DNA of 12,681 nucleotides from an uncultured Paracoccaceae bacterium (GTDB lineage Bacteria > Pseudomonadota > Alphaproteobacteria > Rhodobacterales > Rhodobacteraceae): the NCBI GenBank assembly GCA_937900975.1, contig CALCPC010000661.1:1-12681 (forward strand), given 5' to 3'. Positions 1 through 5,982 of this stretch are shown here, one piece after another; position 1 is the first letter of the stretch, and the number at the start of each line of letters is the position of its first letter. Below the pieces are notes generated by a model that ran no database searches, was not told where the DNA came from, and worked only from the letters and a program-made list of their open reading frames with translations. Made by a program: the position numbers and the translations under genes.

Positions 1-71
1 TTGCCCGCCTCGGCTGTTGGCCACGCGCGCAGGCTGGTCTAAAGCGGGGCGTCGGCTTAGCGGAGGATAGG

Positions 72-920
72 ATGCAGCTGATGAGATTTGGGCCCAAAGG
101 GGCAGAGAAGCCAGGGCTTCTTGGTGCGGGCGGAACGATCCGCGATTTGTCGGGGCGGGCGGCGGATTTTGCGCAGCAGGGCGTTTCACATCTGGCGCTT
201 GCGGCGCTGCGCGAGATCGATCCCGCGACGCTGCCGGAGGTCGCCCCGGATGTGAGGATTGGGTCTGCATTGGCGGATATGCCCAATTTTCACTGTATCG
301 GCTTGAATTACGCCGAGCATGCCAAGGAATCCGGCATGCCCGCGCCGACAGAGCCTGTGATGTTCTCGAAAGCCACGTCCTGTCTCAGCGGTCCGTTCGA
401 TCCGATTGTGATCCCGAAAGGCAGCGACAAGCTGGATTGGGAGGTCGAGCTTGGTGTGATCATCGGTCAAGACTGCGCGCATGTGTCAGAGGCCGATGCG
501 CTGTCGGTTGTTGCGGGGTATTGCACCATCAACGATGTGTCGGAACGGACCTGGCAGTTAGAGCGTCTTGGCCAGTGGGTTAAGGGCAAATCGGCGCCCA
601 CGTTTGGCCCCGTCGGACCCTGGTTCGTCACGGCGGACGAAGTGCCCGACCCGCAGGCGCTGGGGGTGGAGCTGACGGTCGATGGCGCCGTGCAGCAGAA
701 ACACACAACCGCCGATATGATCTTTGGCGTGGCTGAAATCATCGCTTACATGTCGTCTCTGATGCAGTTACGCACCGGTGATCTGATCGCCACCGGCACG
801 CCGCAGGGCGTGGGTATGGGACAAAATCCCCAGCGCTGGCTGCAGCCGGGCGAGGTGGTCGAGACGGAGGTTGAGGGGCTTGGCCGTCAGCGCACGGAAG
901 TGCGCGCCTTCGGCTCGTAA
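72..920 (+). CDS. Fumarylacetoacetate hydrolase (FAH) family protein, 2,4-diketo-3-deoxy-sugar-acid hydrolase / ureidoglycolate-lyase-like
   Basis: A 282-residue cytosolic enzyme of the FAH fold. The N-terminal strand pattern (MRFGPKGAEKPGLL then IRDLSG) and the tail GTPQGVGMGQ...EGLGRQR are typical of the branch often labelled ureidoglycolate lyase, which includes hydrolases of 2,4-diketo-3-deoxy-rhamnonate or -fuconate. The catalytic core starts near residue 72 with IGLNYAEHA. Expected metal ligands are visible at E124 and E126 (DWEVELG) and D155 (INDVSER). Other conserved parts are K100, GKS at 172-174 and TGTP at 241-244. The ATG at 72 is chosen because GGAGG lies at 62-66, five bases upstream; a second ATG at 81 is less well placed. 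Upstream, TTGGCC (17-22) and TAAAGC (40-45) are only a weak promoter guess. Family members split C-C bonds of diketo acids, usually releasing pyruvate. The exact substrate cannot be read from sequence. Family call is firm, substrate open. Confidence 0.93.
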   Translation: MQLMRFGPKGAEKPGLLGAGGTIRDLSGRAADFAQQGVSHLALAALREIDPATLPEVAPDVRIGSALADMPNFHCIGLNYAEHAKESGMPAPTEPVMFSKATSCLSGPFDPIVIPKGSDKLDWEVELGVIIGQDCAHVSEADALSVVAGYCTINDVSERTWQLERLGQWVKGKSAPTFGPVGPWFVTADEVPDPQALGVELTVDGAVQQKHTTADMIFGVAEIIAYMSSLMQLRTGDLIATGTPQGVGMGQNPQRWLQPGEVVETEVEGLGRQRTEVRAFGS

Positions 921-930
921 AGCGCTTTGC

Positions 931-972
931 GCCGGGCGCGGGTCACGGCCTCGCAACCGTGACGCGCCCGGC
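931..972 (+). terminator. Strong 16-bp stem-loop just after the FAH gene, possible terminator
   Basis: Ten bases after the stop codon of the FAH-family gene, 931-940 (GCCGGGCGCG) pairs perfectly with 963-972, and 943-948 (TCACGG) pairs with 957-962. This gives 16 pairs with a two-base GG bulge (941-942) and an eight-base loop (949-956). No T run follows, so it is not a textbook intrinsic terminator. It may stop or pause transcription, protect the 3' end, or be a palindromic repeat of the REP kind. The pairing is direct observation; the function is inference. Confidence 0.5.
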
Positions 973-1045
973 AATGGGTTTGGGTCTGCACCCGCCAGGA
1001 CGGTCTTCTGGCGCGGCTCGGCTCGCGCCGGCCCGGCTCGGCCTG

Positions 1046-1079
1046 CGCCCAGCCATGGCCCTGGCGGCCGTGGCTGGCG
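1046..1079. repeat. GC-rich inverted repeat with about 14 pairs
   Basis: The left arm CGCC-C-AGCCATGGCC (1046-1060) pairs with GGCCGTGGCTGGCG (1066-1079), with one bulged C, one T-G pair and the five-base loop CTGGC. It is one of the longest short-loop hairpins in the gene-free stretch. It is not followed by a T tract on either strand. Confidence 0.5.
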
Positions 1080-1321
1080 ACAGAGCGCAAGCATTTTAGC
1101 CCCAAGCCGCCAGGTCCAGGACTGTCACGCACGCCCGGCCGGGTCGCACAGGCGTCGTGCCATGCAGCGCGCGGGGTTGAGGGATTGGCCGCGCCGCTGG
1201 CGAGCATATCCGGTGAAAAACGCCTGCGTCCCAGGCGCTTACGCGGGTGGGTGCCGCGCGCGGCGGTGGATCGCGCAGCGCCCACCGCTGCGCGCTGCGC
1301 CGGCCGCTTAGTCCCGCTCTG

Positions 1322-1386
1322 GGCGACGACCCCGGGCGCGCGGGGCGGTCTCGCAGGCGCTGGCGCCGAACCGGGAGGTCGTCGCC
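1322..1386. repeat. 10-bp perfect inverted repeat with a further CCCGG/CCGGG pairing inside
   Basis: GGCGACGACC at 1322-1331 is the exact reverse complement of GGTCGTCGCC at 1377-1386. Inside it, CCCGG (1331-1335) can pair with CCGGG (1371-1375), sharing base 1331 with the outer arm. The near-palindrome GGCGCTGGCGCC lies in the loop at 1356-1367. This would make a long branched hairpin in either strand's RNA. Function is unknown. Confidence 0.45.
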
Positions 1387-1556
1387 GGCGGTGCTGGGCC
1401 GCCAGGTCCGGTCGCGGTGGGCTCGATCCGACCCATCGTGGCGCACCTTCAGGGTTCGCGCATCAACGCCCGGTGCGGCCAGAAAACACGCACACTATCA
1501 ACGCGTTGTTTTGCTTTGGGGCAGGGTATCTCTGCGCCCTGTCGCCGAAACGCGCC

Positions 1557-2528
1557 CTATGCCGTCTCGGGGAACGCGCGGCCCGGGCCGTTGCCCGGCG
1601 TCGGCAGCGGCTGGCCGTTGAACCACGCCATCAGGGTGGCGCGCGGCAGAGCGCCCATCGCCACGCGCGTGGCCACGGTCGCGGAGGCTTGGTGCGGTTG
1701 CAAAAGCACGTTTTTCAGCTTCAGAAACCGGGGATCGAGATTTGGCTCGTTCTCGAAAACATCGAGCGCCGCGCTGCCAAGCTTGCCGCTTTGCAACGCT
1801 TCGATCATTGCGCCCTCATCGATGGTGGAGCCGCGCGAAATGTTGACGATCATCCCCTCGGGCCCTAAGGCCTCAATCGCGGCGCGGTCGACGATGCCCT
1901 GCGTCTCGGGCCCGCCGGCAAGCGCCACGATCAGAAAATCGACCTCACCGGCCATGGCGGCGACATCGGTGTAGTGGCGCCACCCCGGCGTCTCCTTAGC
2001 GCTGCGAGAGGAATAGGAGATCTCCATCTTAAACGCGGCGAGGCGGTTGGCGATCTCGCGCCCGATCCGGCCCAGCCCCACAATGCCGGCCTTGCGCCCC
2101 CACACCCGGGCTTGCAGCGGAAAGGCGCCCTGCTTGGCCCAAAGCCCTTCGGTCACCCAAGCCTCGGCCTCCACGATCCGGCGGGCCTGCGCGATCAGCA
2201 TGCCAACGGCCAGATCGGCAACCTCGTCGGACAGGACATCGGGCGTGTTGGTGACGGCGATGCCGCGGGCATCTGCGGCCGCGACATCGATGGCGTCATA
2301 GCCAACGCCGTAATTGGCGATGATTTTCAGCGCCGGCAGCGCGTCCATCATCTCGGGATCCATTGCGTGGGATTTGAAGGCCATCCCAGCGATGCGGGCC
2401 CGAAGAGCGTCGCTAAGCGTCGAAAGCGGCGCGCCTTCCTCCAACATATGGCAGGTGAAATCCTTGCGAAAGCCGTCCATGTCCCAATCGGGATAGCTGC
2501 CCGATACCAGGATTTCGGGTTTTGTCAT
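1557..2528 (-). CDS. D-isomer-specific 2-hydroxyacid dehydrogenase (NAD(P)H-dependent)
   Basis: A 323-residue cytosolic oxidoreductase that interconverts 2-keto acids and D-2-hydroxy acids, of the glyoxylate/hydroxypyruvate reductase-like group. The N-terminal catalytic domain contains NYGVGYDAIDV (72-82) and TNTPDVLSDEVADLAVGML (93-111). The Rossmann nucleotide-binding loop is GLGRIG (151-156). The family's catalytic trio is visible: R232 (NISRG), E261 (ENEP) and H279 (PHQAS). Length is normal for the family. The ATG at 2528 is set by a clear AGGAGG (plus-strand CCTCCT at 2534-2539) five bases upstream; the frame stays open upstream but loses family character. It diverges from the aldolase gene and probably shares its control region. 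Acting with the aldolase on 2-keto acids is plausible but inferred. The cofactor and true substrate cannot be told from sequence. Confidence 0.93.
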   Translation of the reverse strand: MTKPEILVSGSYPDWDMDGFRKDFTCHMLEEGAPLSTLSDALRARIAGMAFKSHAMDPEMMDALPALKIIANYGVGYDAIDVAAADARGIAVTNTPDVLSDEVADLAVGMLIAQARRIVEAEAWVTEGLWAKQGAFPLQARVWGRKAGIVGLGRIGREIANRLAAFKMEISYSSRSAKETPGWRHYTDVAAMAGEVDFLIVALAGGPETQGIVDRAAIEALGPEGMIVNISRGSTIDEGAMIEALQSGKLGSAALDVFENEPNLDPRFLKLKNVLLQPHQASATVATRVAMGALPRATLMAWFNGQPLPTPGNGPGRAFPETA

Positions 2529-2552
2529 CGGATCCTCCTGCCCTGTCGCATT

Positions 2553-2635
2553 CCGACCATCCCATGCCACAGCTTTTCCCGATCGGAAAGCGCCCTGGCC
2601 CGGCTTGACATTCGGGGGGCGGGCGGGATGGTCGG
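2553..2635. promoter_or_regulatory. Divergent control region with 11-bp inverted repeat and central operator-like dyad
   Basis: CCGACCATCCC (2553-2563) and GGGATGGTCGG (2625-2635) are exact reverse complements 61 bases apart, so the same 11-mer sits in the same orientation ahead of both divergent genes: 24 bases before the dehydrogenase ATG and 28 before the aldolase ATG. Midway is the dyad GCTTTTCCCGATCGGAAAGC (2572-2591), whose core CCGATCGG is a perfect palindrome. This looks like a shared regulator site set between two promoters. Positions and matches are observed; binding is inferred. No regulator gene is in the window. Confidence 0.5.
2605..2632 (+). promoter_or_regulatory. Candidate sigma-70-type promoter for the aldolase-proC pair
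   Basis: A perfect -35 hexamer TTGACA lies at 2605-2610. Sixteen bases later GATGGT (2627-2632) could act as a weak -10 (A at position 2, T at positions 3 and 6). The -10 falls inside the right arm of the inverted repeat, so a protein bound there could block it. Transcription would begin near 2639, about 25 bases before the ATG. The -35 is convincing, the -10 is not. Confidence 0.4.
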
Positions 2636-2663
2636 TCGGGCACGCCAGCAGGGGAGGGCAGGG

Positions 2664-3425
2664 ATGCGCGAAAGCTTTCGGACCAAGCTGAAATCGGGTC
2701 AGCCGCAACTTGGCATGTGGTTGAGCCTGGGCGCGCCCACGGTTGCCGATCTGTGCCGCGATATCGGGTTTGACTGGTGCCTGATCGATATGGAGCATAC
2801 GCCAAACGAGGTCAGCGATGTGCGCCACCAGATGTACGCGCTGTCGCAAGGGCCCGCGGCGACGTTGGTCCGGCCGCCTTGGAATGACACGGTGCTGGTC
2901 AAACGGCTGCTTGATGCGGGGCTCGACAGTTTCATCTTTCCGATGGTCAACAGCGCAGAGGAGGCAGCGGCGGCGGTCGCGGCCACGCGGTATCCGCCCG
3001 AGGGCGTGCGCGGTGTCTCCATGACGCACAGCGCCAACCGGTTTGGCCGGCGCAAGGATTACCTTGACAAGGTGGCGGATGAAATCGCCGTCATTGTCCA
3101 AATCGAGACCGAGACGGCGCTTGCGCGGGTCGCGGATATCGCCGCCGTACCGGGCGTTGACGGTGTCTTTTTCGGCCCCGCCGATATCGCTGCAAGCCTT
3201 GGCGTCATCGGCGCCTTGGAGGATCCTAAGGTTTGGGATGCGATCTATAGCGCGGCGGAAACGGCGCAGGCGCGAGGCACCCCTGTCGGCACTTTGACCG
3301 GATCGCCAGACCGGATCCGCGAGGCGTTGGGGCGCGGCTTTCAGTTTATCGCTTGCGGCACGGATTTGACGCTGTTGTCGCGCAGTCTGACGACGCAATT
3401 GCAGGATGTGCGGGGCACGTCATGA
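2664..3425 (+). CDS. HpcH/HpaI family class II aldolase
   Basis: A 253-residue metal-dependent aldolase. The family cleaves or forms 4-hydroxy-2-keto acids (4-hydroxy-2-oxoheptanedioate in homoprotocatechuate breakdown, 2-keto-3-deoxy sugar acids, 2-dehydro-3-deoxyglucarate), giving pyruvate plus an aldehyde. Key residues are in place: H45 (DMEHTP, the general base region), R70 (LVRPPW), Q147 and E149 (VQIETE, metal ligand), D174 (FFGPADIA). YPPEGVRG at 110-117 is also typical. The start at 2664 follows GGGGAGGG (2651-2658) and matches usual family length; the frame is open far upstream over the divergent gene, but that part is an antisense shadow. Its last codon overlaps the proC start by four bases (ATGA), so the two are probably co-transcribed and translationally coupled. 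The FAH-family gene and the hydroxyacid dehydrogenase nearby suggest sugar-acid or aromatic keto-acid catabolism, as inference only. Confidence 0.93.
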   Translation: MRESFRTKLKSGQPQLGMWLSLGAPTVADLCRDIGFDWCLIDMEHTPNEVSDVRHQMYALSQGPAATLVRPPWNDTVLVKRLLDAGLDSFIFPMVNSAEEAAAAVAATRYPPEGVRGVSMTHSANRFGRRKDYLDKVADEIAVIVQIETETALARVADIAAVPGVDGVFFGPADIAASLGVIGALEDPKVWDAIYSAAETAQARGTPVGTLTGSPDRIREALGRGFQFIACGTDLTLLSRSLTTQLQDVRGTS

Positions 3426-4204
3426 CCCATGTTGTTCTGATCGGCGCCGGCAATATGGGTTTTGCGATGCTCAAAGGGTGGCTTGCGGCGCCGGAGGGAC
3501 GTGCGTTTACGGTCGTTGAGCCCGTGGCGGCGCTGCGCGCGCGGGCCGAGGCCGCGGGGGCGCGGGCTGTCGCAACGCCCGCGGAGGCACCCAAAGATCT
3601 CGACCTGATCGTGCTTGCGGTCAAGCCGCAGGTCTTGGCAGACGCCGCCGCGCCCTACCGGGAGTTCCCGGGGGCTGTGATGTCGGTCGCCGCGGGCGTC
3701 ACGCTCGACCGGTTGGAAGCGGCGGTCGGCCCCCGACCGATCGTGCGGGTGATGCCCAACACGCCCTCGGCCATCGGGCAAGGCATGAGCGTGAGTTGCG
3801 CGAACGCGGGCGTAAGCGACGCGCTGCGGGCGCTGGTCGACGCGCTTTTGGCCGCAACGGGTCAGACAGCGTGGATCGAGGACGAAGCGCTGATGGACGC
3901 GGTCACGGCGATTTCAGGGTCCGGTCCTGCGTATGTCTTTCATTTCATCGAGGCGCTTGCCGCGGCGGGCGAGGCGTTGGGGCTGGAGGCGCCGCTGGCC
4001 GCGCGGCTTGCGCTGCAGACCGTGGCGGGCGCTGGGGCGCTTGCAGCGGCGTCAGAGACACCGCCCGCGGCCTTGCGCGAAGCGGTGACCAGCCCTGGCG
4101 GCACAACGGCGGCGGCGCTTGGCGTCTTGCGCGACACCGGTGCGTTGTCGGCGTTGCTGGCCGACGCGACGCGGGCGGCGCGCGACCGGGGACGGGCGCT
4201 TTAA
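3422..4204 (+). CDS. proC: Pyrroline-5-carboxylate reductase
   Basis: A 260-residue cytosolic enzyme that reduces 1-pyrroline-5-carboxylate to L-proline with NAD(P)H, the last step of proline synthesis. The N-terminal Rossmann loop is GAGNMG (8-13), followed by LAVKPQ (65-70) and RVMPNTPSAIGQG (109-121). The C-terminal helical dimer domain carries the family signature: SGSGPAYVFHFIEAL (165-179) and REAVTSPGGTTAAAL (219-233). Length is close to the family norm. The ATG at 3422 overlaps the aldolase stop as ATGA and aligns with the family N-terminus; an earlier in-frame ATG (3353) inside the aldolase gene would add a non-family leader. No strong ribosome site is seen, consistent with coupling to aldolase translation. 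Finding a biosynthetic proC attached to an aldolase is odd; it may simply be a housekeeping gene sharing the promoter. Confidence 0.97.
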   Translation: MTHVVLIGAGNMGFAMLKGWLAAPEGRAFTVVEPVAALRARAEAAGARAVATPAEAPKDLDLIVLAVKPQVLADAAAPYREFPGAVMSVAAGVTLDRLEAAVGPRPIVRVMPNTPSAIGQGMSVSCANAGVSDALRALVDALLAATGQTAWIEDEALMDAVTAISGSGPAYVFHFIEALAAAGEALGLEAPLAARLALQTVAGAGALAAASETPPAALREAVTSPGGTTAAALGVLRDTGALSALLADATRAARDRGRAL

Positions 4205-4238
4205 ACGCCAGGCCTGGTTACACAGCGTGGCGAAGGCC

Positions 4239-4266
4239 CCTTGAGCCCAAGGACCGTGCCCTTGGG
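4239..4266 (+). terminator. Stem-loop with alternative pairing after proC, possible terminator
   Basis: CCCAAGG (4246-4252) pairs with CCTTGGG (4260-4266) around a seven-base loop. The same CAAGG can instead pair backwards with CCTTG at 4239-4243, so two hairpins compete. A 10-bp palindrome CCAGGCCTGG (4208-4217) lies just upstream. There is no T run. The rest of the 270-base gap to the next gene shows no other gene. Confidence 0.35.
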
Positions 4267-4474
4267 GGCGCCCGACCGGCGGAGCGCGGCCGAGCAAAAC
4301 CGGCCCCGCGGGCCGTCTTCTGGGTAAAAACGGTGGGTTTCACCCCGTCGGATGGGCTTGCATCACCGGTGCGCGGGGCAGGGCATCGGTCGCGGGGCGC
4401 ACGAAAAGTTTTGCGCTGGCCCGCTCTATGCCCCACAAAACCCTCCAGCCAACGCTCCACTCTCGGTGACCGCT

Positions 4475-5152
4475 ATGTCCGCCGCGCGCGAAAGCCTTGC
4501 CTATGTCGCCCATCCGGGCAGCGACCATCTTTTGGTGCTGCTCTCGGGCCGGCGCATGGGCTACCGGGTGGATCGGTTCAGCTTTTCCAAGGCGACGCGG
4601 CGGTTGGCGGTCTACCGGCTTTATCTGCGCGACAATTTCGGACTTTGGTATCACCGCGGGCTGGAGGGACGGACCGAAACGCTAGTCGACACCGCCGCCT
4701 TTCTGACCGGCTTCGCGGCAGAGCGGGGCTGCAGCCGGATCACGATGCTTGGGGTCTCGGCCGGTGGCTACGCCGCCCTGATCCTGGGGCACCTGACCCG
4801 CGCCGCGGCGGTGGTGGCGATTGCCCCCCGCACCCGGCTGCACCCCGACAGTGAGCGGCACGCGGACCGCAACCGAGAGGGTGTCTTGGGCTCTTTGCGC
4901 AAGCTTGCGGTCTGTCCGGGGGCTGAGGCGGCCCTGTTCGATCTCGCCCCCTATTTTGCCGACAACCCGGTGGCGGTTGGGCGGGTCGCGATCCATTACG
5001 ACCCCGCGCACAGTCTGGACCGGTTCCACGCCGAAAACCTGGCGTCGATCCCCGGGATCGCCTTGACCCAGCATCCCGGCACCGGCCACACGCTGGCGCG
5101 GGTTTTGGTGGAAGACCCCCTGTTTTTGCGCGATTTGCTGACCGGGGTTTAG
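4475..5152 (+). CDS. Alpha/beta hydrolase-like protein, function unknown
   Basis: A 225-residue protein with the look of a small serine hydrolase. The nucleophile elbow is G-V-S-A-G (93-97, nucleophile S95) after the strand RITML, and a candidate catalytic His lies late in the chain (H205 in GTGHTLA). D176 (HYDPAHS) or D182 could be the acid. An N-terminal strand LLVLLSG (19-25) followed by YLRDNFGLWYHRGLEG (50-65) resembles uncharacterised hydrolase-like proteins seen in alphaproteobacteria, some next to surface-polysaccharide genes. There is no signal peptide or membrane segment. The start is uncertain: ATG 4475 begins where the conserved part begins, but no good ribosome site precedes it, GTG 4466 is an alternative, and the frame is open back to 4352 in non-conserved-looking sequence. 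It stands alone, 270 bases after proC and converging on the next gene. The substrate is unknown. Confidence 0.75.
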   Translation: MSAARESLAYVAHPGSDHLLVLLSGRRMGYRVDRFSFSKATRRLAVYRLYLRDNFGLWYHRGLEGRTETLVDTAAFLTGFAAERGCSRITMLGVSAGGYAALILGHLTRAAAVVAIAPRTRLHPDSERHADRNREGVLGSLRKLAVCPGAEAALFDLAPYFADNPVAVGRVAIHYDPAHSLDRFHAENLASIPGIALTQHPGTGHTLARVLVEDPLFLRDLLTGV

Positions 5153-5249
5153 GGCGATCCCTGACCGAAGCCGGTCCGGGCAGGGCCGCCGGTTGCGTGC
5201 CCCAGGTGTTGGGTCAGCGCGCTTGCAGGGCGCAGCGTGGCGGGCTGGG

Positions 5250-5948
5250 CTATGTGCCGACAGCCCGGTTCAAGGGCCGGGTCAAGCGCAAGGGCTGATC
5301 ACGGCGCAGCATCGGGCCGCCGGCAGGATCGATGCGCAGAAACCCCGCCCCCGCGCAGAGCGCCGCGAGCGGGTGCGGGCCCGGCGCCGCCGCAAAGATC
5401 CGGGGCGCGGCCCCGATCGACGGATCGGCGCACCAGGCGTCAAGGGCAAGGGCTGCCAAGGGCGGCGGGCCGGTCGGGGCCGCGCGGGGCCGGCGCCGGA
5501 TCTTGCCTGCCTCATCACGGCGCAGACCGGCGTCCTCGGCGTCAGGCTCCACCGCCACGTCCTGCAACCAAGCGTCGCCGGCCACTGCCCCCGCGCGCCG
5601 CAAAGCTGCCGGGATCGCGCCGGAAAGCCGTGTGCCGATGGCCACGGCAAGGATGTCCCCGCCGCCGAACCAAAGCTCCTCAACCACGATCACCACAGGC
5701 TCTGGCCCCGCTGCGGCCACCCGGCCGAGCGCGCTTTCGGGGTTGCCAGCGGGGCCCAGTGGCACCGGCGCGCCACGGCCCACGGCGGCGCGGGCTAGGC
5801 ACAGGGCGACCCGCCGCGCGGTGCGGGGATCGCCGGCCGCGGGCGCGATGGTGCGCAAGCGCCCCGGAATACGGGACAAAAGCGCCGGTGCTGCGACGGT
5901 GCCAAAGGCTTCGGGTCGTGTGTTGGCCGGCATGGGTTTTGTTAACAC
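5250..5948 (-). CDS. Uncharacterised protein downstream of the MuiA-like gene
   Basis: I do not recognise this protein (232 residues from a GTG at 5948; 227 from the ATG at 5933). It is called coding because its codons follow the strong G/C third-position preference of the neighbours throughout and because it lies 34 bases behind the MuiA-like gene on the same strand, as in an operon. It is Ala/Pro/Arg-rich and soluble, with no signal peptide or membrane segment. Two stretches faintly recall a GNAT acetyltransferase: AWLQDVAVEPDAEDAGL around 138-154 (like the strand before the acetyl-CoA loop) and AALCAGAGFLRIDPAGGPMLRR around 196-217 (like the C-terminal GFrr strand). The usual Q/RxxGxG/A acetyl-CoA loop is missing, so this is only a hint. 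Neither start has a good ribosome site. Other frames over this stretch look like shadows. Confidence 0.68.
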   Translation of the reverse strand: MLTKPMPANTRPEAFGTVAAPALLSRIPGRLRTIAPAAGDPRTARRVALCLARAAVGRGAPVPLGPAGNPESALGRVAAAGPEPVVIVVEELWFGGGDILAVAIGTRLSGAIPAALRRAGAVAGDAWLQDVAVEPDAEDAGLRRDEAGKIRRRPRAAPTGPPPLAALALDAWCADPSIGAAPRIFAAAPGPHPLAALCAGAGFLRIDPAGGPMLRRDQPLRLTRPLNRAVGT

Positions 5949-5982
5949 ATTGGCCGGCCGGTGTCTTCTTTAGCGGTTGCCC

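Larger units (their letters stand above)
921..1556. other. 636-base gene-free stretch rich in GC inverted repeats
   Basis: This lies between two converging genes. The frames that stay open here encode Arg/Pro/Ala-rich strings with no family resemblance and no ribosome binding site, so I call no gene. Beyond the 931-972 stem-loop it contains: CGCCAG/CTGGCG (993-998 with 1008-1013); a roughly 14-bp stem (1046-1060 with 1066-1079, one bulge and one G-T pair, five-base loop); CGCCTG/CAGGCG (1221-1226 with 1232-1237); two crossing inverted repeats at 1263-1300; a 10-bp arm GGCGACGACC (1322-1331) matched at 1377-1386; the 10-bp palindrome CAACGCGTTG (1499-1508); and GGCAGGG/CCCTGTC (1520-1526 with 1537-1543, one G-T pair). 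It could be a decayed gene, a cluster of palindromic repeats, or 3' ends with structured RNA. Confidence 0.6.

Noticed and set aside
871..1446. Overlapping short open frames on both strands after the FAH gene
   Set aside because: No ribosome site and no family likeness; their composition matches translated GC-rich non-coding DNA.
1974..2663. Upstream extension of the aldolase frame
   Set aside because: It lies antisense to the dehydrogenase; the aldolase family N-terminus and ribosome site are at 2664.
2529..3398. Upstream extension of the hydroxyacid dehydrogenase frame
   Set aside because: The extension is antisense to the aldolase and would bypass an ideal AGGAGG-ATG start at 2528.
4218..4474. 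Possible N-terminal extension of the alpha/beta hydrolase from ATG 4352
   Set aside because: The extra residues are Gly/Arg/Cys-rich without fold character, and no ribosome site precedes that ATG.
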